Source: Catelliglobosispora koreensis DSM 44566 (GTDB taxonomy: Bacteria > Actinomycetota > Actinomycetes > Mycobacteriales > Micromonosporaceae). Taken from it: 64,000 nucleotides of DNA. The stretch covers positions 310,624-374,623 of the forward strand of contig NZ_KB903250.1 of NCBI RefSeq assembly GCF_000379685.1, given 5' to 3'. Shown here piece after piece: positions 53,334 to 64,000 of the stretch (positions are counted from its first letter, which is position 1; each line of letters starts with the position of its first letter). The translations under genes and the position numbers were made by a program. Under the pieces are notes generated by a model. That model saw nothing but the letters and a program-made list of their open reading frames with translations. It was not told the origin of the DNA and did no database searches.

Positions 53334-54917
53334 TCAGGTAAACATCAGGTCTGGGCGCTGATCGGGTTCGCCTTTGCGGGGCCAGTGCGAGAAGGCGCGC
53401 TCGGCCTGAGCCGTGATCGTGAGCGAGGGGTTGACGCCCAGGTTGGCGCTGACCGCCGCGCCGTCGACGACGTGCAGCCCGGCGTGCCCGAAGACACGGT
53501 GATATTTGTCGATCACGCCGTCTGACGGCGAGGTGCCGATCACCGCACCACCCAAGATGTGTGCCGTGATCGGAATGTCGAACATCTCCGTCAGCGAGCC
53601 GCCCGGGATGCCCCCGATCTCCTCGGCTAGCAGCCGGACAGCTTCGTTGCCCTCGGGAATCGAGGTCGGGTTCGGCGCCCCGTGCCCTTGGGTGGAGCGC
53701 AGTCCACCGCGCACCCAGTGTGTCGTGAGCGAATTGTCATGCGACTGCATGACGAGCGCGATGATGGTCCGCTGTGACCAGCCTCGTACCGAGATCGCGC
53801 GCAGATAAGGGAACGGCCAGCTGAACATGGCTTTGAGCCAGCGCCCAAATCGGCCCGGTCCCCCGTCGGTCAGGGCGGATTGCAGGAGCCCCATGGAGTT
53901 TGAGCCCTTGCCATAGCGCACGGGCTCGATATGCGTGCGCGCGTCAGGGTGAAACGAGCTGGTGATGGCGACGCCCTCGGTGTAGTCCAGGCCCCGTTTA
54001 CGCGCAGCCGAACGCGGAACCGTCGCGCCCACAAGGGATTCGGAGTTGGTACGCGTTAGGAATCCCACGCGATCGGACAGCTTTGATAGCACCCCGCGAG
54101 TTTTCATCTTGTGCAAAAGGCGTTGTGTGCCAAGGGCTCCCGCCGCGAACACCACCTCGGAGGCTTCAAATCGCCGGCGTCCAGCTTCGATGACGTAACC
54201 GTTGGTACCTGGGCGTACCGCGGTGACCTGAGTGCGCTCGTAGATCTTGACGCCCAGTTTCTCCGCGAAGTACAGGTAGTTCTTGACCAGGGTGTTCTTG
54301 GCGTTGTGACGGCAGCCGGTCATGCACTCTCCACAGTGGAGACAGCCGTTGCGGTCGGGCCCCGCGCCGTCAAAGTAGGGGTCTTTAGCGGCAACCCCCG
54401 GCATACCAAGGAAAACGCCCACCGGCGTCGGGTGGAACGTGTCTCCCACACCCATCCGCTCAGCCACCTTCTTCATGGCGACGTCCATGGGAGTCGAGCG
54501 GTCATAGACCGTCACGCCGAGCATCTTCTCGGCGGTGCCATAGAAGGGTGCCAGCTCGGACTTCCAGTCGGCGATGTCCTTCCACTGTGGATCGTCGTAG
54601 AACGCGGGAAGCGGCCTATACAACGTGTTGGCGTAAACGAGTGAGCCTCCGCCGACCCCGGCACCGGCGAGCACCAGCACTGATCCGCCTCGGCGATTCT
54701 TGGAGCGCAAGAGCGTGATCCGCTGGATGCCGTAGCAGCCGATCGCGGGTGCCCACAGAAACTTGCGCAACCGCCAGCTCGTCTTCGGGAAGTCCTGGTC
54801 TGCGAAGCGGCGTCCGGCTTCGAGCACAGCGACCGAATATCCCTTTTCGGCAAGCCGGAGCGCGGCGACACTTCCGCCGAACCCCGATCCGATGACCACA
54901 ACGTCATAACGAGCCAT
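53334..54917 (-). CDS. GMC-family oxidoreductase, cholesterol-oxidase-like
   Basis: A 527-residue flavoprotein: FAD-binding YDVVVIGSGFGGSVAALRLAEKGYSVAVLEAG at the N-terminus, GAGVGGGSLVYAN in the GMC signature, a Cys cluster HCGECMTGC in the middle and the C-terminal FAD/active-site end HVVDGAAVSANLGVNPSLTITAQAE. Proteins of this type lie beside guaB genes in mycobacteria, where they are annotated as cholesterol oxidase. The Cys-rich insert, seen in related oxidoreductases, may carry an iron-sulfur cluster. There is no signal peptide. Confidence 0.85.
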   Translation of the reverse strand: MARYDVVVIGSGFGGSVAALRLAEKGYSVAVLEAGRRFADQDFPKTSWRLRKFLWAPAIGCYGIQRITLLRSKNRRGGSVLVLAGAGVGGGSLVYANTLYRPLPAFYDDPQWKDIADWKSELAPFYGTAEKMLGVTVYDRSTPMDVAMKKVAERMGVGDTFHPTPVGVFLGMPGVAAKDPYFDGAGPDRNGCLHCGECMTGCRHNAKNTLVKNYLYFAEKLGVKIYERTQVTAVRPGTNGYVIEAGRRRFEASEVVFAAGALGTQRLLHKMKTRGVLSKLSDRVGFLTRTNSESLVGATVPRSAARKRGLDYTEGVAITSSFHPDARTHIEPVRYGKGSNSMGLLQSALTDGGPGRFGRWLKAMFSWPFPYLRAISVRGWSQRTIIALVMQSHDNSLTTHWVRGGLRSTQGHGAPNPTSIPEGNEAVRLLAEEIGGIPGGSLTEMFDIPITAHILGGAVIGTSPSDGVIDKYHRVFGHAGLHVVDGAAVSANLGVNPSLTITAQAERAFSHWPRKGEPDQRPDLMFT

Positions 54918-55035
54918 GCCGCATTATTACTGGCCAGTTAACTTCACACCAGTGCCGTAACTAAATTCATGTATTGCGATCCCTTTAAGCCCGTGCTCTC
55001 CTTTGGGGAACCATGAGACCCATAGGGAGGGCTCT

Positions 55036-56934
55036 ATGCGACGACGACCAGTCGCGCTAGTCATCTCAACACTCGCACTAGGGGCGGCAATACTGTCGAG
55101 CGCGCCGACCACAGCGGCGCCGGCACAGCCGACGGAGACCAAGCAATATCTCGTGATCGGGCCCAAGACCTGGGCCGACCGCAACGCTATCGCCCGCACC
55201 GGGGCGGCGGTCGATCTCGTCGAGCACGGCAAGATCTACATCACGGCCACCACCGCGGAGGCGGCGCAGATCCAGCGGCTCGGCTTCGGGCTGGAAGTGC
55301 AGCTGCTTCCACAGGCAGACACCTCCGGCGATGTCAGCATCATGGACTTCCCGCCGGCCGACTCGAACTACCACAACTACGACGAGATGAACGCCGAACT
55401 CAACCAGATCGTGGCTGACCACCCGGCGATCGCCCAGAAGGTCAACATCGGCACTTCCTACGAAGGCCGGACCATCTGGGGCGTCAAGATCTCCGACAAC
55501 GTGGCCAGCGACGAGAACGAGCCAGAATTCCTGATCAACTCGCTGCTGCACGCGCGCGAGCACCTGACCACGGAAATGGCGCTTTACCTCGCCAACCTGT
55601 TCACCAACTCCTACGGTTCCGACTCGCGGATCACCAACCTGGTCAACTCCCGCGAGTACTGGATCTTCCCGGCCGTGAACCCGGACGGCATGGTGTATGA
55701 CGTGGCGACCGGCTCGTACCGCAGCTGGCGCAAGAACCGTCAGCCCAACTCCGGCGGGTCCGTTGGCACCGACCTCAACCGCAACTTCGGCTACATGTGG
55801 GGCTGCTGCGGCGGTTCGAGTGGCACCCAAAGTTCCGAGACGTATCGCGGAACCGCCGCCTTCTCCGCTCCGGAAACGCAGCGGATCCGGGACTTCGTCC
55901 TGAGCCGGCGCATCGGTGGCGTGCAGCAGATCAAGGCCAACATCGACTTCCACAGCTATTCGGAACTCGTGCTCTGGCCCTACGGCTACACCACCGCGAA
56001 CACGGCACCTGGCCTGAGCGTCGACCAGGAAGCGACGTTCCGCACCATCGGCCAGCAGATGGCGGCGACGAACGGCTACACCCCGCAGCAGGGCAGCGAT
56101 CTTTACATCACCGATGGCGACATCACCGACTGGCTGTGGGGTAACCAGCAGATCTGGACCTACACGTTCGAGCTCTACCCGGGTTCGGGCGGCGGCGGCT
56201 TCTACCCGCCCGATGAGGTCATCCCGGCTCAGACGTCACGTAACCGCGAAGCCGTGCTCATCTTGAGTGAATACGCCGACTGTCCTTATCGGGCCATCGG
56301 CAAGGAGTCGCAATATTGTGGCGCGCCCGGCACCCCTGTCGTGGCCAACCCCGGCAACCAGACCTCGACCGTCGGGACTGCCGTCACCCTGAACAACAGC
56401 GCCACCGGTGGCACACCGCCTTACACGTGGTCGGCGACCGGCCTGCCCCCAGGGCTCAGCATCAACTCTGGCACGGGCCAAATCACCGGCACACCTACCA
56501 CGGCCGGCACGTACAGCACGACCGTCACGGCAAGTGGTGGCAGCGCCAGCTTTAGCTGGACGGTCAACCCGGTGGGCGGCTCGTGCTCGGGAACGAACGG
56601 CACTGACGTGTCCATTCCCGACAACAACAGCACGGGCGTCTACAGCAACATCACCATCTCGGGCTGTGCGGGCAACGCCGCGTCCAACAGCACGGTCGCG
56701 GTCAACATCGTCCACACGTACAAGGGCGATCTGATCGTCGACCTCGTCGCCCCCGATGGCACGGTCTACAACCTGCACAACCGTAGCGGCGGCAGCGCCG
56801 ACAACATCGTGCAGACCTACACCGTGAACCTGTCCTCCGAGGTGGCCAACGGCACCTGGCGCTTGCGCGCCCGGGACCTCGCCTCCATCGACACCGGTTA
56901 CATCAACACCTGGACCCTGAACCTGCGGCCCTAA
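55036..56934 (+). CDS. Secreted M14 zinc carboxypeptidase with Ig-like and P domains
   Basis: A 632-residue protein with signal peptide ([27 protein letters not shown]). The M14 domain has the zinc pair HAREHLTTE (HxxE), the third ligand in NIDFHSYSE, and the general base Glu in [17 protein letters not shown] Pro/Thr-rich putative Ig domain (about 445-520) follows, then a proprotein-convertase P domain ([22 protein letters not shown]). It trims C-terminal residues from extracellular peptides. GGGAGG precedes ATG 55036. Its end overlaps the convergent M1 peptidase gene by four bases. Confidence 0.9.
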   Translation: MRRRPVALVISTLALGAAILSSAPTTAAPAQPTETKQYLVIGPKTWADRNAIARTGAAVDLVEHGKIYITATTAEAAQIQRLGFGLEVQLLPQADTSGDVSIMDFPPADSNYHNYDEMNAELNQIVADHPAIAQKVNIGTSYEGRTIWGVKISDNVASDENEPEFLINSLLHAREHLTTEMALYLANLFTNSYGSDSRITNLVNSREYWIFPAVNPDGMVYDVATGSYRSWRKNRQPNSGGSVGTDLNRNFGYMWGCCGGSSGTQSSETYRGTAAFSAPETQRIRDFVLSRRIGGVQQIKANIDFHSYSELVLWPYGYTTANTAPGLSVDQEATFRTIGQQMAATNGYTPQQGSDLYITDGDITDWLWGNQQIWTYTFELYPGSGGGGFYPPDEVIPAQTSRNREAVLILSEYADCPYRAIGKESQYCGAPGTPVVANPGNQTSTVGTAVTLNNSATGGTPPYTWSATGLPPGLSINSGTGQITGTPTTAGTYSTTVTASGGSASFSWTVNPVGGSCSGTNGTDVSIPDNNSTGVYSNITISGCAGNAASNSTVAVNIVHTYKGDLIVDLVAPDGTVYNLHNRSGGSADNIVQTYTVNLSSEVANGTWRLRARDLASIDTGYINTWTLNLRP

Positions 56935-58394
56935 ATCCGGGGTCGTGACTTCCCGAATAGCCAAGCATTGAAGAAGTCATCAAGCTGCTGGCCGGAGATC
57001 TCTTCGGCCAGCGCGATGAACTGCGGCGTGGTCGCGTTGCTGTCCTTCTTCTGCTTCACCCACGTCTGCAATATGGTGAAGAACTTCTCGTCACCGACCT
57101 TGTCGCGCAGCATGTGCAGTGTCATCGCACCCCGGTTGTAGACCGACGAGTCGAAGATGCGGGCCCGGCCGGGGCAACCCGGTGGTACAGACCAGATCGG
57201 GCTCGTCTCTGTCGCATAACGACGGTCGAACTCTTGCTGCGTGGTGACCCGGCCCTCGTCCTCGGCCCACATCCACTGGGCATAGGTGGCGAAGCCTTCG
57301 TTGAGCCAAATGTGCTGCCAGGTGTCGACACTGACGCTGTCGCCGAACCACTGGTGTGCCAGCTCATGCGCGATCACGTCGGTGTTGGAGCGGGTGGCGC
57401 CCCAGAATCCGTTGCCATAGATGGGCCGAGTCTGGGTTTCCAAGGCGAAGGAGATTCGGTCGTCGTTGATGACGATGCCGCCCAACGCATCGAAGGGATA
57501 TGGCCCGAACTTCTCGACGAGGAAGTCGAGCACCTCGCCGTTGCGGGCGATGTCCTCATCGACGCGCGTCGTGGCCGGGATCGAGTTGTGAACGGCGTTG
57601 ATCACCGGCAGGCCCTTGTGCGTGCCCTCGGTGACCCGGTAGTCCCCGATCGCCAGCGTCGCCAGATAGGTCGCCATCGGCGAGGTGACCTTCCAGGTCG
57701 ACGTCTTCAGTCCACCCGCGACAGTCTCTGACGTGCGCACGCCGTTAGTGATCGCGGCCAGGTTGGCCGGGACGGTCAGCTCGAAGTCGTAGAGTGCCTT
57801 GTCGCGCGGGTGGTCGTTGACCGGGATCCAGGTCGTCGCCGAATGCGGTTCACCGATCGCGAAAGCGCCCTCAGTGGTGTGCAGGAAACCGTTGGTGCCA
57901 AAGGCATTTCCCTCGTCCAAGGACTGTGGGACACCGCTGTAGTCGATCTGGACGGACAGCTTCGCGTCCTTCTCGACCGGCACCGGCAATGGAACGGTCA
58001 GGGAGTCATCAATGCGCGTCGGCGTCACCAGGGTGCCCCCAACGGTCGCCTTGCTGATCTTCATGCCGTGAAAGTCAAGGTGCAGTTCGGACAGTCGCTC
58101 CAGCGCCGTCGCCTCGATCGTCGCCGTGCCGGTCAGCGTGTCCGTCGGCGGATCGTATTTCAGCTTCAGCTTGTAGTGCGTGACGTCGTAACCCGGGCCG
58201 CCGTCCTTCGGGAAGTAAGGATCGCCCCGGCCGTCATCGACCGTGGGCACATCCGGCAGCAAGCAGCTAGGCCCGCCGGTCTGTGGCGCTGGCGCCTGAG
58301 TGAACAACGGCTTCGTCGGCTGCGTGCCGCCGACCGAGCATGCGGTGACCAGAGCAGCTGCCACTCCGAGGGCGGCCCAGCGCGTGTTGACCAT
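56931..58394 (-). CDS. M1-family aminopeptidase lipoprotein
   Basis: A 487-residue gluzincin with lipoprotein signal ([10 protein letters not shown], Cys19). The zinc motif [27 protein letters not shown] gives the HEXXH-18-E pattern. The N-terminal beta domain (about 60-250) is typical. The usual GAMEN exopeptidase motif is not obvious, so endo- or aminopeptidase specificity is open. It probably acts at the outer face of the membrane, alongside the M14 carboxypeptidase encoded next to it. Confidence 0.9.
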   Translation of the reverse strand: MVNTRWAALGVAAALVTACSVGGTQPTKPLFTQAPAPQTGGPSCLLPDVPTVDDGRGDPYFPKDGGPGYDVTHYKLKLKYDPPTDTLTGTATIEATALERLSELHLDFHGMKISKATVGGTLVTPTRIDDSLTVPLPVPVEKDAKLSVQIDYSGVPQSLDEGNAFGTNGFLHTTEGAFAIGEPHSATTWIPVNDHPRDKALYDFELTVPANLAAITNGVRTSETVAGGLKTSTWKVTSPMATYLATLAIGDYRVTEGTHKGLPVINAVHNSIPATTRVDEDIARNGEVLDFLVEKFGPYPFDALGGIVINDDRISFALETQTRPIYGNGFWGATRSNTDVIAHELAHQWFGDSVSVDTWQHIWLNEGFATYAQWMWAEDEGRVTTQQEFDRRYATETSPIWSVPPGCPGRARIFDSSVYNRGAMTLHMLRDKVGDEKFFTILQTWVKQKKDSNATTPQFIALAEEISGQQLDDFFNAWLFGKSRPRI

Positions 58395-58408
58395 TCCCTG
58401 AAGTTATC

Positions 58409-59521
58409 TCAGCGGTCCAGCATCAACCCAACCCGCTGGAATTCCTTAAGATCCCGATAGCCACATTTGGCCATCGCCCGCTTGACGCCACCGAAGAGGT
58501 TTAGGCTGCCCGAGGCGTCATCAGAAGGACCGAAAAGCAATTTTTCCAGCGGTACTGGGTGAGCGTCCTCGATGCTGCCAACATGCCCGCGCGGAAGCTT
58601 CGGGTGGCTCGCTGACGGGTGCCACCACAGTCCCCCAGCCGGCGTGTTGGCCATCAGGGTCAGCGGCATGCCCAGCATGACGGCGTCAGCGCCACAGGCC
58701 AGGGCCTTGGCGATGTCGCCAGACGTGTGCACGTCACCGTCGGCGATCAGGTGCACATAGCGTCCGCCGGTCTCGTCGAGGTAATCGCGGCGGGCCGCCG
58801 CGGCGTCGGCGATCGCGGTCGCCATCGGCACCCGGATGCCGAGCACGTTGTCCGTGCTGGACAGATCGTCAGCGCCGATGCCGACGATGACACCGGCGGC
58901 GCCGGTGCGCATGAGGTGCAAAGCCGTCTGGTAGTTGGTGCAGCCGCCCACGATCACGGGCAGGTCCAGGTCGGCGATGAACTCTTTGAGGTTCAGTGGT
59001 TCGTCCACAGTGGACACGTGCTCGGCGCTAACCAGTGTGCCCTGGATGACGAGCAGGTCAACGCCCGCGTCGAGGATGACCGGAGCGAGCTTGAGCGTGT
59101 GTTGCGGCGACACGCGCACGGCGACAGTGACGTCATGTGAACGGATCTCGCGCACCCGCTCGGCGATCAGCTCAGGCTTGATCGGCTCGGAGTAGAGCTC
59201 CTGCAGCGTGGCCGTGGGCGACGCACTGTCCTTTAGCGACAGCAGTTGCTTGGACGGATCCTCATAGCGGGTCCACAGACCTTCGACGTTGAGAATGCCC
59301 AGTCCGCCAGCCTTGCCCAGCTCGGCCACGGTCGCCGGGCTCATCGTCGCGTCAGACGGATGAGCCACGCACGGAATGCCGAACTTGTAGGCGTCTAGCT
59401 GCCAGGCGGTCGAGACGTCATCGACGTCGCGCGTGCGGCGGGTGGGAACGATCGCGATGTCGTCCAAGTGATATCCGCGTTGTGCGGTCTTGCCCAGCCC
59501 GATCTCGACAACGTCTCGCAC
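58409..59521 (-). CDS. GuaB3-type IMP dehydrogenase family protein
   Basis: A 370-residue TIM-barrel protein of the actinobacterial GuaB3 family (MRDVVEIGLGKTAQRGYHLDDIAIVPTRRTRD at the start, then GGCTNYQTALHLMRTGAAGVIVGIG). It lacks CBS domains. It lies five bases after guaB, as in Streptomyces and mycobacteria. In mycobacteria this paralogue is not a functional IMPDH; its true reaction is uncertain. Confidence 0.92.
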   Translation of the reverse strand: MRDVVEIGLGKTAQRGYHLDDIAIVPTRRTRDVDDVSTAWQLDAYKFGIPCVAHPSDATMSPATVAELGKAGGLGILNVEGLWTRYEDPSKQLLSLKDSASPTATLQELYSEPIKPELIAERVREIRSHDVTVAVRVSPQHTLKLAPVILDAGVDLLVIQGTLVSAEHVSTVDEPLNLKEFIADLDLPVIVGGCTNYQTALHLMRTGAAGVIVGIGADDLSSTDNVLGIRVPMATAIADAAAARRDYLDETGGRYVHLIADGDVHTSGDIAKALACGADAVMLGMPLTLMANTPAGGLWWHPSASHPKLPRGHVGSIEDAHPVPLEKLLFGPSDDASGSLNLFGGVKRAMAKCGYRDLKEFQRVGLMLDR

Positions 59522-59526
59522 AGGTC

Positions 59527-61500
<1,974 letters not shown>

Positions 61501-62223
61501 CTAGCTCACTAACCCGGCGCGGAATCCGGCAGCGACAGCGTGTGCGCGGTCGCGGGCGCCGAGTTTGCGGAACAGGCGCCGGGCGTGTGTCTTCACCGTG
61601 TCCTCGGAGACGAACAGATCGCGCCCGATCTCGGCGTTGCTCTGCCCGTCCGCCATGCCACGCAGCACCTGAAGCTCGCGTTCGGTGAGGGTGACCGAGC
61701 GGGCTGGCCGCGCTAGCGGTCCCAGTCGCGACGCCACGATGGGCACGTCGACGCGCTGTGCCGGGACAACGGCGGTTGCTGGGTAAGTGGCGACGTGCCC
61801 GGGACGCCCTTTGGGCACCAGAACCGGCGTTGGGGGTGACGCCGGGGCTGGCGACGCGAGCCTCGCCACGAGTAAGAGTGCTTTCGCCGCCGCACTGGCC
61901 GGGTCGAGATCGGTTCCCCCGATCAGGCCCCGGGCACCGGCCCGGATGGCCGCCTGGGCGACCGCTGGTTCTTCCGGGCCGAACAGCACTAGCTGCGTGT
62001 GCGGTGCTGCCGCCAGCACTCGCCGGGTGAACCCCAGCGTGTCTGGTTTGGTCACCGCTGTGTCGGCGAAGACGATGCTTGCCGGGAACGTGCCAAGTTG
62101 CGCGACAGCGTCATTCGCGCTGGTCGCCGTGCGGACGCCTGCTCCCACTCCCAGCCGTTCAGCGGCTGAGGCTATGGTCGCCGCGCTTTGCGTTGTCCTG
62201 ACGCAAACGAGGACGGTTTGCAC
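61501..62223 (-). CDS. bldM: BldM-like atypical LuxR-family response regulator
   Basis: A 240-residue protein whose C-terminal 65 residues closely match BldM of Streptomyces as I recall it (RELQVLRGMADGQSNAEIGR, then LFVSEDTVKTHARRLFRKLG). The receiver is altered: the first acidic pair is replaced by VR (LVCVRTTQ) and the Lys by Gly, although the central Asp remains in IVFADTAV. A linker of about 60 Pro/Ala-rich residues separates the domains. The GTG at 62223 follows GAGAGGGGG. BldM controls early and late sporulation genes in Streptomyces. It is divergent from the whiD-like gene, as in that genus. Confidence 0.8.
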   Translation of the reverse strand: MQTVLVCVRTTQSAATIASAAERLGVGAGVRTATSANDAVAQLGTFPASIVFADTAVTKPDTLGFTRRVLAAAPHTQLVLFGPEEPAVAQAAIRAGARGLIGGTDLDPASAAAKALLLVARLASPAPASPPTPVLVPKGRPGHVATYPATAVVPAQRVDVPIVASRLGPLARPARSVTLTERELQVLRGMADGQSNAEIGRDLFVSEDTVKTHARRLFRKLGARDRAHAVAAGFRAGLVS

Positions 62224-62329
62224 GGTGATCCCCCTCTCTCTTGCGAAGAAGACCACGAGATAGCCAGATCATTACGCACTTTCGGGGAATGTGTACGAAA
62301 ACTTGGGCTAGTACTACCTGATCATCCAA

Positions 62330-62372
62330 CGGGTGACGACAACTGGACGTACGAGGAGTAACGTGCGTACGT
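62330..62372. promoter_or_regulatory. Operator-like sequences between bldM-like and whiD-like genes
   Basis: ACGTACG (62347-62353) and CGTACGT (62366-62372) form a dyad with a 12-base spacer upstream of the WhiB-family gene. CGGGTGA (62330-62336) equals one half of the BldM homodimer site as I recall it. Both are suggestive only. Confidence 0.35.
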
Positions 62373-62408
62373 TGCGCAAAACAAGCCTCCCATCCCCTAG
62401 GAGGTCAG

Positions 62409-62741
62409 GTGGCTCACTTCCATAGACTTCCCGGTCCGATAGCTGACATTTGGTCCTGGCAGCATCGGGGTGCGTGCCGTGACCGTGACAGCTCGCAGTT
62501 TTTCCATCCAGATGGAGAACGAGGCGCAAGCCGTGGCCGCCGCGAATTAGCGGCAAAACGCGTCTGCGAGCAGTGTCCGGTTCGAGCACAGTGCGCGGCC
62601 TACGCGCTAGCGACCCGGGAGCCTTATGGCGTTTGGGGCGGGTTTACCGAGCATGAGCGCTTGCAGCTCATCCGCGAGGGCTGGGCCGGAGAGCTGGATC
62701 TTCGCGGACTGGAAGAGCGTCTCAGCGAACCGTCACGCTGA
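62409..62741 (+). CDS. whiD: WhiB-family iron-sulfur regulator, WhiD-like
   Basis: A 110-residue Wbl protein with four cluster cysteines (GACRD, then VCEQCPVRAQC), the GVWGG turn and a basic C-terminal tail. WhiB-family proteins carry a [4Fe-4S] cluster and bind the primary sigma factor. Synteny with a BldM-like gene and guaB matches Streptomyces whiD (and mycobacterial whiB3), which supports that assignment over other Wbl types. AGGAGG lies four bases before the GTG. Confidence 0.88.
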   Translation: MAHFHRLPGPIADIWSWQHRGACRDRDSSQFFHPDGERGASRGRRELAAKRVCEQCPVRAQCAAYALATREPYGVWGGFTEHERLQLIREGWAGELDLRGLEERLSEPSR

Positions 62742-64000
62742 TCGAGTGGTAGCCCTCGGCTCCGTCCGGAAAAATCGGGATCTTGCGGCTGGACTGAAGT
62801 TCACCTGTCGTGTCAGCCGCCCGCACCTGCAGGGTGTAGGTCCCGGGAGCGGCGTTCCAGCGCAGGCTCCACTGCCGCCACGTGTCTGGGCCGACTGTTC
62901 CCGCTAGCTCCGCTGGGCGCCACTGACCGTCGCCTACGTTGACCTCGACCGCGGTGATCCCCCGGTGCTGTGCCCACGCGACGCCGGCGACAACGACGTC
63001 ACCGGCCTCCACCGTGGACCCACCGCGGGGCACGTCGATGCGGGACTGGGTCTTGATGGGGCCCTTGGCCGCCCATCCCTTGCGGATCCAGTAGGCGTCA
63101 AAGTCAGCGAAGCTGGTCAGTTCCATCCCGACGATCCACTTGCACGCGCTCACATAGCCGTAAAGCCCCGGCACCACCATGCGCACAGGGAACCCGTGGT
63201 CGACCGGCAGCGGCTCGCCGTTCATGCCTACGGCCAGAAGCGCGTCGCGTCCGTCGAGCAGGACTTCGGTCGGGGTGCCACACGTCCAGCCATCGGCCGA
63301 GGTGCTCACGACCTGGTCGGCACCCGCCTCTGGCTGAGCTTGGCTGAGCAGCGTGGCCACCGGGACACCCAGCCAGCGGGCGTTGCTGATGAGGTCACCG
63401 CCGACCTCATTGGACACACACGCCAGCGTCACGTAGCGCTCGACCATGGGCATCGCCATGAGCTGGGCATAAGTAATCGTCAGTGGGTTTTTCACCCGTC
63501 CGTGTATCTTGAGCGACCAGCCCGCCGGGTCCACTTGGGGCGTCACGAGAGCCGTGTCGATGCGGTAGAAATCGCGATTGGACGTCACGTAACGCGCGAG
63601 CGGCGCGGGTGCCGGATCCACGTTCGCGGGAACGGCCGGCGCCGGGCTAGACGGCTGTGGCAAGGTGATCGCGGATCGTGCCTCGGAAACTCCCCTGCGC
63701 CCCGAGATCATCCGCCCGACGACACCAGCCGCCACCGCGCCCAGGCCAAGGGCACCCGCGAGCTTCATGAAGCCCCGCCGGCCAGTGCCGTCCGTGCCCC
63801 TTTGCTCTGCACCTATAGCGGCGTCGGGCGCCGCATATTTTTGCCTGTATGGGTGCAAAGCAAAGGGAGTGGGCGACAGCAGTCCGAACAGGACGAACAG
63901 AGCGGCGGCGGAGCCGAGCAACGTTGGCAAAGCGGCGGTCCAAGACGCGTTCGGGCGAGTCACCGCGGCGGAGACACCGATCAGGGCGAACAAACCAATG
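62722..64000 (-). CDS. Membrane molybdopterin-dependent oxidoreductase, 5' end outside window
   Basis: A sulfite-oxidase-family protein whose N-terminus runs off the right edge. Visible are the end of a membrane region, a twin-arginine-like segment (RRGFMKLAGALGLGAVAAGVVG) inside the chain, the molybdopterin domain with the molybdenum-ligand Cys in VTLACVSNEVGGD, and a C-terminal beta domain (about the last 110 residues). The cofactor domain probably lies outside the membrane. The electron acceptor is unknown. The end overlaps the whiD-like gene by 20 bases. Confidence 0.82.
   Translation of the reverse strand, partial: IGLFALIGVSAAVTRPNASWTAALPTLLGSAAALFVLFGLLSPTPFALHPYRQKYAAPDAAIGAEQRGTDGTGRRGFMKLAGALGLGAVAAGVVGRMISGRRGVSEARSAITLPQPSSPAPAVPANVDPAPAPLARYVTSNRDFYRIDTALVTPQVDPAGWSLKIHGRVKNPLTITYAQLMAMPMVERYVTLACVSNEVGGDLISNARWLGVPVATLLSQAQPEAGADQVVSTSADGWTCGTPTEVLLDGRDALLAVGMNGEPLPVDHGFPVRMVVPGLYGYVSACKWIVGMELTSFADFDAYWIRKGWAAKGPIKTQSRIDVPRGGSTVEAGDVVVAGVAWAQHRGITAVEVNVGDGQWRPAELAGTVGPDTWRQWSLRWNAAPGTYTLQVRAADTTGELQSSRKIPIFPDGAEGYHSISVTVR

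Overview
The window is 64 kb of GC-rich chromosome from an actinomycete. Short, often overlapping genes, frequent GTG starts, a WhiB-family regulator beside a BldM-type LuxR regulator, GuaB plus GuaB3, AroQ-type chorismate mutase, PspC-linked sensor kinases and actinobacterial families such as DUF5319 and DUF6350 all point there. The bldM/whiD/guaB neighbourhood resembles sporulating actinomycetes (Streptomyces/Micromonospora/Glycomyces-like); I cannot name the genus from sequence alone. I see no rRNA, tRNA, CRISPR array, phage or transposase gene.

Region 1 (1-11714) is an exopolysaccharide locus: a Wzz-like protein with a decayed kinase domain (cut by the left edge), a Wzy/O-antigen-ligase-type membrane protein, an APH/choline-kinase-like enzyme, a Wzx-like flippase, a methyltransferase, a GH26-like lipoprotein, a WecG/TagA glycosyltransferase, a GT2 glycosyltransferase and two PAPS-type sulfotransferases. 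Together they suggest a sulfated surface polysaccharide built by a Wzx/Wzy route.

Region 2 (11764-20393) is mostly housekeeping: galT, an alpha/beta hydrolase, a peptidase-S51-like protein fused to a CysRS-type C-terminus, an ECF sigma factor coupled to a small membrane protein, icd, a transglutaminase-like protein, an MBL hydrolase, ung and folD. Region 3 (20394-26499) is a complete five-gene oligopeptide/dipeptide ABC importer operon. Region 4 (26500-37000) holds purNH, small membrane proteins, DUF6350, sucCD, a free-standing B12-binding mutase subunit and two tandem M23 peptidases, with a candidate small RNA in the sucC upstream gap. Region 5 (37081-43739) holds pcrA, a secreted 5'-nucleotidase, a chorismate mutase with a Phe/Tyr attenuator, and a LuxR-type two-component system. 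Region 6 (43862-49687) has PspC proteins, psd and pssA for phosphatidylethanolamine, and two didomain Nudix proteins. Region 7 (50174-64000) is the guanine-nucleotide and development neighbourhood: guaA, membrane proteins, a cholesterol-oxidase-like GMC enzyme, secreted M14 and M1 metallopeptidases, guaB3, guaB, DUF5319, bldM-like, whiD-like and a truncated molybdopterin oxidoreductase.

The most notable non-gene signals are (a) a probable leaderless Phe-Tyr-Phe-Tyr leader peptide followed by a terminator just before chorismate mutase, (b) a dispersed nested-hairpin repeat present three times, once inside a coding sequence, (c) a three-hairpin candidate RNA upstream of sucC, and (d) a shared 5' leader on the two M23 peptidase genes. 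All calls come from reading the sequence; no database search was run.
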